Source of the DNA: Dawidia cretensis
GTDB taxonomy: Bacteria > Bacteroidota > Bacteroidia > Cytophagales > Cyclobacteriaceae
Length of the DNA: 64,000 nucleotides
Assembly (NCBI RefSeq): GCF_018598175.1
Contig: NZ_JAHESE010000018.1
Location: 1 to 64,000, forward strand
Reading direction: 5' to 3'
Position numbers and translations under genes: made by a program. How positions within the stretch are numbered: the first letter of the stretch is position 1; each line of letters opens with the position of its first letter. Shown here piece by piece: positions 43,100 through 51,713 of the stretch. Below the pieces are notes generated by a model, which saw only the letters and a list, made by a program, of their open reading frames with translations, made no database searches and was not told the origin of the DNA.

Positions 43100-44215
43100 T
43101 TAGTGGAATAATTCTTTCACTTCCGAGAGGTCGTACTCCACTATGGGATCGATCGCTGTGGGATTGGCCGTAATCAGCATTTTGCGGTCCCAATCAACAA
43201 CGATACCATCCGTATACTTGCTCAGTTCTAATTTGGCGACCGCATTTCCTTCCCAATCGAAAATGTGAACGGTGTTTGGGAATGCTTCGCGGTTTTCTCC
43301 ATCGGGTTGGAGCACATTTCGGGGTCCTCCGTAGTACACACCAAAAATATAATCGCCTCCGGGAGCAATACTATAGTAGCCCCAGTTGCAATTGATGTCG
43401 CGGATGATCTGGCCGTTTTCATCCTTTTTGGGAGTGAACTCATCAGGACCGGTGAGAATATAATTTTTGGACTCATCGTTCAGGTCCAGGAAGGCGAGCG
43501 TATTCCAGCGAACGTACCCAGACACGGCTCTTTTCTTATCAGGGCTAACGATCAATGTTCCCATCGTAAAGTTTGTCCGGGCCATATTGTCTGCGAAGGC
43601 ATCGGGTTTCAGAAAGTGTGTTCCCGTTTGGCGTTGGGAGCCGGTCTTTCGATTGATAACCGTCAGAACGGAGTTTCCAACGTTGACCGGATCTGTGGCC
43701 GGTTTGGAGTATGTGTAGAAGTTGTTGTCGTCTGCTTCCTGAAAGAAACCGTCTACCGGTGTGGCCACGCTGGAAGGTATATATTTCGCGCCCAGAGCCA
43801 GTGCACTATCCAGGTCATACCTGAAGAGTTTCATTTTGTCTTGCATGTGTTGGAAGATCGCCCCGTTCTTTTGATCGAAGAATGCATCCCCTACGTAGTT
43901 CCCCTCGCCCGGGCCGGCTCCTTTTCGTCCGAAAGTCGATTTCAACGAGTAGTCGTATTTATTGTATATATAGAAGTAATTGGATTTGCCGGCGAAGATG
44001 TCATAAACGATCAGTAACGAGTCGGTGGTCCACATTTTAAAGAACAGCCCGGGCAGATCCTCCTGGCGCATATCTTTTCTGGATTTACCTGTGAGTTGGT
44101 ATACCGATTGGAATTTGTCGAATTTCTTCTCCGGTACGATCTTGGAAGAGCTGTGATCTGTTGTACACGACGTCGTCAGCGAAAGTACAACCAGGATCAA
44201 GAATGAATATTTCAT
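43100..44215 (-). CDS. TolB-like 6-bladed propeller lipoprotein (BF3164-like)
   Basis: From ATG 44215 the product is 371 residues with a lipoprotein signal (LVVLSLTTSC) and a repetitive beta pattern consistent with a six-bladed propeller of the TolB-like/BF3164 group. The segment FGRKGAGPGEGNYVGDAFFD is typical of these proteins. In Bacteroidota, members of this group often sit beside NVEAL-type small peptide genes, as here. They probably bind or present the peptide in the periplasm or on the outer membrane; this is inference. The gene begins 73 nt after the peptide gene. Confidence 0.85.
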   Translation of the reverse strand: MKYSFLILVVLSLTTSCTTDHSSSKIVPEKKFDKFQSVYQLTGKSRKDMRQEDLPGLFFKMWTTDSLLIVYDIFAGKSNYFYIYNKYDYSLKSTFGRKGAGPGEGNYVGDAFFDQKNGAIFQHMQDKMKLFRYDLDSALALGAKYIPSSVATPVDGFFQEADDNNFYTYSKPATDPVNVGNSVLTVINRKTGSQRQTGTHFLKPDAFADNMARTNFTMGTLIVSPDKKRAVSGYVRWNTLAFLDLNDESKNYILTGPDEFTPKKDENGQIIRDINCNWGYYSIAPGGDYIFGVYYGGPRNVLQPDGENREAFPNTVHIFDWEGNAVAKLELSKYTDGIVVDWDRKMLITANPTAIDPIVEYDLSEVKELFH

Positions 44216-44288
44216 GGTAGTGTATGGCACGGTGGTTATAATTGAAAAGAGCGTTGTGGGGGCGCCCCTTTTGAGGCGCCCGTGTGGA

Positions 44289-44537
44289 TTAGCAGGTAAT
44301 CGGGCCGCCAGAGCAGCCGCAGCAATACATTTGGATGATCATGCCGTCGCAAGTCCAGCATGCCTCGCGGATGTTCGGCGGGCACGAGTGGCAGCGGCCG
44401 GTTTCACCACCTTGAGCAGTAGCCTCTTTCAAGCCTTGCAGTGTAACCGATCCTTTGTCCTGATTTACTTCTGTGTTAACAAAGAAGCCGAGCGCTGCAA
44501 TCAATGTGAAGCCGAGAATAAAGAACATTTTTTTCAT
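44289..44537 (-). CDS. NVEAL-like secreted Cys-rich peptide precursor (82 aa)
   Basis: The 82-residue product starts with a membrane-type leader (MKKMFFILGFTLIAALGFFV). A short linker ends in VTLQGLKEATAQGGE, which resembles the NVEAL leader end (xxLxxVEALAQGE). The C-terminal 35 residues have eight Cys in the order CHSC, ACWTC, YCCGC, ITC. A double-Gly just before ETGRCHSC may be a processing site. The mature part could form disulfides or bind a metal. NVEAL peptides are small secreted Bacteroidota peptides of unknown function. Propeller, adaptor, RND and signal-peptidase genes share its operon. Eight Cys in such a short stretch is well above chance. Confidence 0.82.
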   Translation of the reverse strand: MKKMFFILGFTLIAALGFFVNTEVNQDKGSVTLQGLKEATAQGGETGRCHSCPPNIREACWTCDGMIIQMYCCGCSGGPITC

Positions 44538-44695
44538 AACATTTTTTCATTAAAGGGTATACAAATTAGTGTCATTTTTTTGGTAAAATGTCGACCGGTC
44601 GGATTCACGGACTGTCCGTTCCACAAACCATTGTTGGGGGAATTTGTTTTTATAGCACCTCCTGTATTACAAGTTTAAGTATCTTAATACCGGCA

Positions 44696-45862
44696 TCACC
44701 GGGCGTCCACACTGCTTTCGTGTGACAGATTTATGTTCCCCGCGGTAATGATAATATCACCTTCGACTATTGTGCCGCCTTTGTCCGGATCGGGTATGAT
44801 GGCGTACGACGCATTATTCTCGGACATTATCCGGACGTAGGTCCACAATGCTCTGCCGTTCACATATCGAAAAAGCACTTCTTGGTTCTGCCGCAGCACG
44901 ATGGCAGATTTAGGCACGACCCATTGGCCGAGAATGCTTTTTTCAACAAAGACCTTTACATGCATACCGTCCAGAAGATGGCCTTTATTTTTGATGCTGC
45001 CCTTGACCAGAATCAATCCGTCTTCATTGACCACTGGGTTGATCTCGCGAATATTGCCGGTATATTCGGTGTCAACTGAGAGCGGCGCGACCCGGATCCG
45101 GTCACCCAGCCGGATGGTGCCGATCTCGGATTCCATAAGATAAAATTCAACAAAAAATTCACCGTCATCTATTAACGTGCAGAATTGCGCGCCTGCGGGT
45201 ACCGTTGTGAAACGGGTGAAGGCGACGTTGGCCACCCTGCCATTGAAAGGAGCTGTTACGACCGTTCCTGCCAGGTTAACGCGTGCTGTTTTCAGATCGC
45301 GCAGGGCATCGTCGTAACCTGACCGGATGCGCGCCGCTTCGTGGATGTTTGGCGGTATAGCCGATGAATCATACGCGTTACCGGCGTAGCCGATCAACAG
45401 GTCCTTTAGCTCTACCGTGGCTTTTTTCAGGTTGGTCTCGGCGCGCATGACTTCCTGGCGGTAAGAGAAATCGTCCAATAAAGCAAGGCGTTGTCCTACC
45501 GTTACAAACGCCCCGTTTTGGACCAGAATCTGTGTGACGTAACCACCCATATGGAAATTCAGATCACTCTTTTGCGATGCCGTAAGCGAACCGTTGCTGA
45601 CCAACTGCGCCTGAAACGTTCCCTTTCTGAGCACGGCGGTGTCGACAAGCATGCGGTGATCGGTATATGGCTGTTTCTCATCGTCAGCTTTAGCCGAAGC
45701 GGTTTTCTGATTTGTACAACTTGTCGTCAATACGCAGATGTTGACCAGCGTAAAGAAAATTCGCCGGTGGCATAATGTGCTCTTTCTGGATTTAGGTCTT
45801 ACAATCACATTCGATCTTTTACTACAACTTGCCAGGACGTCGCAACGCCCCGGCAATAACAA
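44696..45862 (-). CDS. Efflux RND periplasmic adaptor, HlyD family
   Basis: The product of up to 388 residues is a membrane-fusion protein: N-terminal lipoprotein-type signal (FFTLVNICVLTTSC), barrel-sandwich/lipoyl part (VQNGAFVTVGQRLALLDD), alpha-helical hairpin (YRQEVMRAETNLKKATVELK) and beta-barrel (VVTAPFNGRVANVAFTRFTT; GTIRLGDRIRVAPLS). It links the inner-membrane RND permeases to an outer-membrane channel. The first ATG at 45862 gives 30 extra residues before the signal; GTG at 45808 may be the true start. It lies 158 nt upstream of the peptide gene and may share its promoter. Confidence 0.85.
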   Translation of the reverse strand: MLLPGRCDVLASCSKRSNVIVRPKSRKSTLCHRRIFFTLVNICVLTTSCTNQKTASAKADDEKQPYTDHRMLVDTAVLRKGTFQAQLVSNGSLTASQKSDLNFHMGGYVTQILVQNGAFVTVGQRLALLDDFSYRQEVMRAETNLKKATVELKDLLIGYAGNAYDSSAIPPNIHEAARIRSGYDDALRDLKTARVNLAGTVVTAPFNGRVANVAFTRFTTVPAGAQFCTLIDDGEFFVEFYLMESEIGTIRLGDRIRVAPLSVDTEYTGNIREINPVVNEDGLILVKGSIKNKGHLLDGMHVKVFVEKSILGQWVVPKSAIVLRQNQEVLFRYVNGRALWTYVRIMSENNASYAIIPDPDKGGTIVEGDIIITAGNINLSHESSVDAR

Positions 45863-45999
45863 ACAACTGGTATAAAAGAAGGGGATTAACCGATCTGGAT
45901 GAATGGATTAATATATTGTTTTGATGGACTATATTATGATTTATATAATCGTCGATTGTATGACTCGTGATTCCCTTAAATTGTGTGTAAAATCATATT

Positions 46000-48708
46000 A
46001 TGGGTTCAAAGTTAGCCGCGAATGACTCGTTGATTGTCAGAGCCATATTCGTAATCTATGTCGTTGGTTTGTCAGCGTGCTCCGAGCAACGGCTGCCGGT
46101 CAATTACCTGAAAGGGTTACAGGGAGATGAAGCGACAGTCGTCACTATTAAGGAGTGGCGACTTGTGGGGGCTTTCCCGGAGGATACTCATGCCGACTGG
46201 GAGTCTTTTTTTGACGGTGGCCATACGCCGAAGGATTCACTCGAGTACGCGGCGTTCCTACGCGGCTTACCGGCGTACGATAATGATACGTCTGATCGGA
46301 CTCGTGCACACAGTTTCCTGTATACGCAAAACGCCGCCTACCAGGAATTTGACGAGCTGTTCCGGACGCAAGAGGCGGCAAGTTCTTATGCCGCGTGTAT
46401 CATTGATAGTGAAAGCGACCAGGATGTTGCTTTTCAGATGGTTATGGATGATGCCGTCAAGGTGTGGGTCAATGGCGTGTTGCGCATTAGCCAGTATCAG
46501 AACGATTACATCACAAAAAACAAATATGCCTACATCGTTCATCTTAACAAAGGCAGAAACGATGTTGTCGTGAAACTCTTTAACACGGCAACAAGTGCCT
46601 GGGGCTTTAGCCTGGGCGTTACATCTGCCCTGTATGCGAAGAAATATCCAACAGGAAAGAATTTTTTTAGTTTCAGCACTTCCTATTTGCTGGGAGACAA
46701 GGATACGTTGCAGATAAAGTTAAAGTATCCGTCGGTAATGTCTCCAACGCAGCATGCAACATTTTCTATATTCGATGCGAATCACGCTGTCGTGCTGGTA
46801 AAGAATCTTCCGTTGGGTGCGACGTGGAAAGTACCGTTAACGATGTTGAAGGATGGCGCTTATGCATGCGAGCTTTCGGTCGATGAGGAAATACTTGAAC
46901 AGAAGATTGTGCGGGGGGATTATAAAAAACTATTTAAAAATTACGGGTCGAAAGCGCGAGCCCTTGCCCGGACCGACCTGGAGCGGATCAATATTGACGT
47001 CTTGCATAAACGGTTTACGTACCTGGAGGAATTTGGCGGACGAAACCTGTATGACGAGCAAATTCAGCGGAAGATCGCCGCGGTGGTATTCGAACTGGCC
47101 AATATGGCGAATCGGTTGCAACGGCAGGAACCGATGATGGAGAATACAGTTGGTTGGCACTTGAGGGGCTTCCGCTCCGGGATCGATCACGGTGTGGATC
47201 ATTATATGCTATATGTTCCGCCACAGGTAAAGGATGGCAGGAAACTGCCCCTTGTCGTTATCATGCCGTACGTGGGGCTGCGGGCACCGTTTATTGAAAG
47301 TTACGCAGTGGCCAATATCGACCGAAATGAAATGTTGGAGACGTTAAGCCGCAAATACGGTATGGCTGTGCTATGGCCCAGCGCCAGGATCGTATCGCAA
47401 ATTAACCTCAATCCTGTCGTACAAGCTTCGACGTTCGAAGCGCTGGAAGCGGTGAAGCGCGATTACGCTATTGACGATGACAGGATCTATCTCTACGGTT
47501 CATGTACCGGCGGATTGCAGGCACTGCTGATCGCCAATCGGTTTCCATCGCGTTTTGCGGCGATTGCGACCGATGGCCCCGAGATCGGGTATACCCGATG
47601 TGAGCACGACGCGACCAACTGTCCTTTTCCGGCCGACTGGGTGCGAGCGAACAGCGTCTTACATACGGCCGAGAACTTCCGGAACTTACCGCTCTACTTG
47701 TTCCATTCGGAAAAAGATGAAAAGGCCGACTATAGATTATCCCATAGGCTAACCGATAGTATCAGACAGGCCGGCGGATCGGTTTTAACAGACGATCTGA
47801 ACCATGCTATCAAACAGACGTGGATCAACATGATCCCCGACAACACGGTCATTGGCAAGGCGTTTCACTTTTATAGTCAGCATGCAAGAGCGGTGCCGGA
47901 TACGATTTCATTTTCGACTTACCAATTGAAATACAACCGAGCGTATTGGATCACGATCGACGATCTGTCGTCCTCCGGCAAAAGCACATTGTACGCGATT
48001 GCCGGTAACAACCGGATCGCGCTGCAGACAACGAATGTCAAAGCCTGTACGATTGACCTCGCGGGTGCGCCCGCGGCTGTGAAAGGCGACAGCGTTAGAG
48101 TTATGTGGAATGGTGTCGATCACTCCTATGTTTATCCCAAAGATGGTAAACTTCACCTGGGAGACGCGAGGGAACGGACGGCGTTCCGAAAAGGCGAAAC
48201 CACAGAAGGGCCCGCGAATGACGTTTTTGCCAGTCGTTTCCTGATCGTGAAGGGAACATCCGGCACGGCACGGGAAAACGCGATCTGTCAGGCAGCGGTT
48301 GATACCCTGGTGAGAGGATGGATGGAGAGCTTATCCGGGAGGTGCGAGAATATCGTAACGGACAAGGCGGTGCGTGAATCGGATCTGAAAAATGCCAACC
48401 TAGTTGTGGTAGGTTCCGCGCAATCCAATGCTGTCTTGGCCAGGATGATGGGGAAGATACCCCTGATGGTCACAACCAGCCATATCAGGGTCGGTGACAG
48501 GACCGTCGAAGGCCGAACGCTGTCATATATCGTACTTTTTCCAAACCCTTATAACCCTGAGAAGTGTGTCCTGGTCGTGGGGGCCAATTACGATTATACC
48601 GCCTGGCAGCAGTTGAAAGGCCTGCCCCTGGAAGGCTGGTATGACTATCAGGTATGGAACAATATGCGAAGCGTAGCAGCGGGTAATTTCAATCGTGAAT
48701 GGAGGTAG
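46000..48708 (+). CDS. Large lipoprotein alpha/beta-hydrolase with probable Cys nucleophile
   Basis: The 902-residue protein has a lipobox (VVGLSACSE), an N-terminal sugar-binding-like beta domain (about 30-215), an alpha/beta-hydrolase domain (about 390-640) and a C-terminal region with a compact alpha/beta pattern (about 745-900). The nucleophile elbow is YGSCTGG: the residue in the Gly-x-Nuc-x-Gly position is Cys502, not Ser, as in dienelactone hydrolases. Possible acid and base residues are D in SEKDEKAD and H in DLNHAIK. It resembles prolyl-oligopeptidase/esterase-type lipoproteins. It reads divergently from the peptide operon across a 137-bp AT-rich gap and may process the peptide or its modification. 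It could be unrelated. Confidence 0.75.
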   Translation: MGSKLAANDSLIVRAIFVIYVVGLSACSEQRLPVNYLKGLQGDEATVVTIKEWRLVGAFPEDTHADWESFFDGGHTPKDSLEYAAFLRGLPAYDNDTSDRTRAHSFLYTQNAAYQEFDELFRTQEAASSYAACIIDSESDQDVAFQMVMDDAVKVWVNGVLRISQYQNDYITKNKYAYIVHLNKGRNDVVVKLFNTATSAWGFSLGVTSALYAKKYPTGKNFFSFSTSYLLGDKDTLQIKLKYPSVMSPTQHATFSIFDANHAVVLVKNLPLGATWKVPLTMLKDGAYACELSVDEEILEQKIVRGDYKKLFKNYGSKARALARTDLERINIDVLHKRFTYLEEFGGRNLYDEQIQRKIAAVVFELANMANRLQRQEPMMENTVGWHLRGFRSGIDHGVDHYMLYVPPQVKDGRKLPLVVIMPYVGLRAPFIESYAVANIDRNEMLETLSRKYGMAVLWPSARIVSQINLNPVVQASTFEALEAVKRDYAIDDDRIYLYGSCTGGLQALLIANRFPSRFAAIATDGPEIGYTRCEHDATNCPFPADWVRANSVLHTAENFRNLPLYLFHSEKDEKADYRLSHRLTDSIRQAGGSVLTDDLNHAIKQTWINMIPDNTVIGKAFHFYSQHARAVPDTISFSTYQLKYNRAYWITIDDLSSSGKSTLYAIAGNNRIALQTTNVKACTIDLAGAPAAVKGDSVRVMWNGVDHSYVYPKDGKLHLGDARERTAFRKGETTEGPANDVFASRFLIVKGTSGTARENAICQAAVDTLVRGWMESLSGRCENIVTDKAVRESDLKNANLVVVGSAQSNAVLARMMGKIPLMVTTSHIRVGDRTVEGRTLSYIVLFPNPYNPEKCVLVVGANYDYTAWQQLKGLPLEGWYDYQVWNNMRSVAAGNFNREWR

Positions 48709-48724
48709 GTTATTTGGCGAGCCC

Positions 48725-50602
48725 TCAAGGGGCAGTGATAAGCGCCTTCATTTCGGCGCGTATTTGATAGACGGCGGTGGATTCTATCTTGACCTCCTTT
48801 TGAAGCAAGGCGTTGGCAATCGCAACGGCTTTGTTTTTTTCACCTGTCTCCAGGTAAAGTTTGGCCAGCAGGTATTCGGGATAAAACCGGCCGGGAGTCA
48901 TTGCGCTGGCCATGCGGTAACACCGTTCCGCTTGCAGGTATTGCTTAAGCTCTTTGTAACTGTCGCCGAGGGTAGTATATGTGACAGTAGAAGTGTAGTA
49001 TTTTTCTGCCCTTGTCAAGACGTCGATGGCCTGCTCATGTTGATTGGCCAGCGAAAGCGCTTTGCCGTAACTGGTAAGAAATTCACCGTCGTCCTGTAAG
49101 ATCACGCTGGCCTGCTGATATCGGCTTATGGCTTCCGGCAAGGAGCGGTGTTGCTGAAGATTAAACGCTTCCTGGTAAAGTATAAATGCTGAATAGATGG
49201 ATGTTGTCTTCACGTAAAGCGGGCACAGTATCGCCAGGATGGAACCCGTGAGGAGCATGCGTATAGCCTTGCCCGAACGATCTGTAGAATGAGAGATTTG
49301 TATGGAAAAGGTGATAGGCTGATACGCTGCCATGATGGCGAGACATAGCACAAGATTTGCCTTGATAGGTAGTATTTGGAGTGGGTAAGAGAAGATGGCA
49401 AAAAGGCAAAAGCCCAGGACGCCCGCTTGCGCGATAAGTAATGTCGGCCGGACCTTTTTTTTTCTTCCTGTCAGGAATGCCAAGCCGATGCCGGTGAGTA
49501 CCAAGAGGGTGGCGACGACGCCATTTTCTGCCGTAAACTGAAGAAGCTCATTAAAGGCGTATTGTGTATTGTCTGCCAGGGGGGATTCGCTGCTGTCCGG
49601 ACGCTCTTCAAAGAATTTTGCCTGATACCTCATGTAAACGGCTTTGAATTGGTCAAAGCCATGGCCCAACCACGGTCGGTCTGCAATCAACTGTCCTGTT
49701 ACTTTCCAGATCAATACCCGACCGTCGGCGGAGTTCTTTTTGAGCCGATATGCGCCTACCGCCAGTATACCGATAAGCACAAATATGCCGATGCCAGCGA
49801 ATAGGCGATGCTGCGTAGATATTTTTTTTCTGATCCAGGCATATCCGCCATGCTGTATGAAAAAGATATACATGCTCCCAGCCAATACAGCCAGGATGGC
49901 ACCCCGGCTACGAACGGCGATCAGGATAAATAAGGACGTTCCAAGCAACGTGATAAAAAAGACTTGTAAGATGTTTGACGCTGCGAGCCGAAACCGGCGT
50001 GCGACGATACGGCTGCGAATAAAAAAGGCCACCAGCCGGTATCGGTAGAGGTATAGCCCGATGCCGATAATGAATACACTTGCTAGAAGTCCGGAATAGG
50101 GACCGGGATTAAAATATGCACCGGTGACTTTGAAGTTAATGTTGTAAGAGGGGACGAATCCCAATAGTTGGCGAAATCCCGTACCCACCTGTGCAAGACC
50201 GCCGAGGAGTGTAGCGATCAACAGGAGAAAATGATGTGATCGTGGCTGCTGTCGTATAATGGCATACAATACGCTGAGACCGATCATCTCATAATATCCG
50301 ATTGAGAACGCATTGTGGGGTTGTAGAAAATACCGATTAATCGATAGATACACTACCAGGAGGAGAAGTATGAGATCCGACGCGGTAATGTTGAACACCG
50401 TTCCCGGGCGCAACATCTGCCCGGCCGACACCGTTGCAAGGACCAGGATGGCGTAACTGAACCCTATAAACTTAGCGGTCTGAACGCTGTTGTAAAGTTC
50501 CTGGTCGACAATGGAAGGTAACGTGACAAGGAGGACGATCAGGATAGCAAGCAGAAGCCTGTCAATCGTTATACCAAGCAATAGCCACAATTTGTCAGTC
50601 AT
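48725..50602 (-). CDS. O-antigen ligase/polymerase-like membrane protein with TPR tail
   Basis: The 625-residue protein has about eleven membrane segments, a large periplasmic loop before TM10 (about residues 300-345, with the Wzy_C-type pattern WKVTGQLIADRPWLGHGFDQF), and a C-terminal TPR region (about 480-620). This is the plan of O-antigen ligase, polymerase and PglL-type O-oligosaccharyltransferase proteins. They transfer lipid-linked glycans to lipid A, another glycan or a protein. Near a peptide export operon it might glycosylate an exported peptide, but that is inference. It converges with the hydrolase gene. Confidence 0.82.
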   Translation of the reverse strand: MTDKLWLLLGITIDRLLLAILIVLLVTLPSIVDQELYNSVQTAKFIGFSYAILVLATVSAGQMLRPGTVFNITASDLILLLLVVYLSINRYFLQPHNAFSIGYYEMIGLSVLYAIIRQQPRSHHFLLLIATLLGGLAQVGTGFRQLLGFVPSYNINFKVTGAYFNPGPYSGLLASVFIIGIGLYLYRYRLVAFFIRSRIVARRFRLAASNILQVFFITLLGTSLFILIAVRSRGAILAVLAGSMYIFFIQHGGYAWIRKKISTQHRLFAGIGIFVLIGILAVGAYRLKKNSADGRVLIWKVTGQLIADRPWLGHGFDQFKAVYMRYQAKFFEERPDSSESPLADNTQYAFNELLQFTAENGVVATLLVLTGIGLAFLTGRKKKVRPTLLIAQAGVLGFCLFAIFSYPLQILPIKANLVLCLAIMAAYQPITFSIQISHSTDRSGKAIRMLLTGSILAILCPLYVKTTSIYSAFILYQEAFNLQQHRSLPEAISRYQQASVILQDDGEFLTSYGKALSLANQHEQAIDVLTRAEKYYTSTVTYTTLGDSYKELKQYLQAERCYRMASAMTPGRFYPEYLLAKLYLETGEKNKAVAIANALLQKEVKIESTAVYQIRAEMKALITAP

Positions 50603-50682
50603 GATTTGTTGACTCCAAATAACTAAAAAAACTCATTAATCTCCTAGTACGGGAGCATCGCTAAGCTATACTCCTGCTCACC

Positions 50683-50828
50683 GATGTTTGTTATCAACAC
50701 GTTGAGCGTGGGAATCGATTACCGGTGGAAGTTTTCAACAACAACGTGGAAAGTGCTGACAGTGCCTCCTACCCTTCGGAACGTTTTACATCGACCGACG
50801 CACTCTGTCGAAGGTGGATTCCCTATAA
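50683..50828 (+). pseudogene. Truncated copy of the DUF3817 gene end (right direct repeat)
   Basis: The sequence repeats the last 148 bp of the DUF3817 gene at 33414-33561, with scattered substitutions and a 2-nt deletion that changes the frame after about 25 codons. The preceding part of the gene is missing. It marks the right end of the 17-kb block. Confidence 0.85.
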
Positions 50829-50860
50829 CCTCCGTTATCCCGTTTGCGTATATTGGCAAT

Positions 50861-51634
50861 GTGAACCTAGTGCGTTTCATCCCTACCGACCGTTTAAAGC
50901 CTTTTGTAAAAGCCTACCTGGTAATCGCCAGCGAGCACGGCATGGACAATCGCATTCTGCCGGATACGGCCCTGGTTATGGCATTACGCTTTCAGGGTAC
51001 TATTGCATTTACCGATCGTGGTCATTGCGAGAATATGCCTGCCACTGCGTTAACCGGATTACGCCACGCAGCGCGCATGGTGCACTATGCACAGCAGACG
51101 GCAATGCTGCTGGTGCAATTTCACGACGGTGGTGCAGCGGCGTTCTTCCGGCAACCGCTGCATGTGTTGTCCGATCAAAGTGTCGCGTTAAGCGATCTTC
51201 TGCCCCGCGACGCCGTAACAGCGTTGGAGGATCAGCTCTGTGCCGCGGCCTCGCATGCGCAGCGCGTCACCCTGACCGAGCAATTCCTTCTCTCCTTCTT
51301 ACACGAGCCCGAACAGGACCGCATCGTACGCGAGGCATTGCGACAGATCCATGCAGCCCGGGGCACCGCGCGCATTGGCGATATAATAAAAGAGCTTCCC
51401 CTGAGCCGCGATGCCTTTGAAAAACGCTTCCGGCGCTTGGTAGGCACCTCGCCAAAACAATTCTCCATTGTCGTCCGCCTCCGCCACGTGATCGATACAC
51501 ACGCCAATCACGATAGCCTGACCGACGCAGCCTATCGCGCCGGGTATTTCGACCAGGCACACTTCATCAAAGACTTTACCGCCTTTACCGGACAGACCCC
51601 CGGCGTATTCTTCGCCACCAAAAGATCCTGGTAA
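50861..51634 (+). CDS. AraC family transcriptional regulator (DUF6597 type)
   Basis: From GTG 50861 the product is 257 residues with the start pattern FIPTDRLKPFVKAYLVIAS of AraC proteins carrying a DUF6597 sensor, and a C-terminal AraC domain (GDIIKELPLSRDAFEKRFRR; LTDAAYRAGYFDQAHFIKDF). The open frame continues upstream to 50684, because the shifted DUF3817 fragment reads in frame into the gene; the 59 fused residues look like an accident of the duplication. The natural start may be GTG 50861 or nearby. Its target is unknown; the YciI-like gene follows. Confidence 0.85.
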   Translation: MNLVRFIPTDRLKPFVKAYLVIASEHGMDNRILPDTALVMALRFQGTIAFTDRGHCENMPATALTGLRHAARMVHYAQQTAMLLVQFHDGGAAAFFRQPLHVLSDQSVALSDLLPRDAVTALEDQLCAAASHAQRVTLTEQFLLSFLHEPEQDRIVREALRQIHAARGTARIGDIIKELPLSRDAFEKRFRRLVGTSPKQFSIVVRLRHVIDTHANHDSLTDAAYRAGYFDQAHFIKDFTAFTGQTPGVFFATKRSW

Positions 51635-51713
51635 CGAACATCACTGATTTTTTACAATGGCCGCCGTCTCCACGACGGTAGTTTTGATGCCATAAACAAA
51701 AACGATTCGGTAT

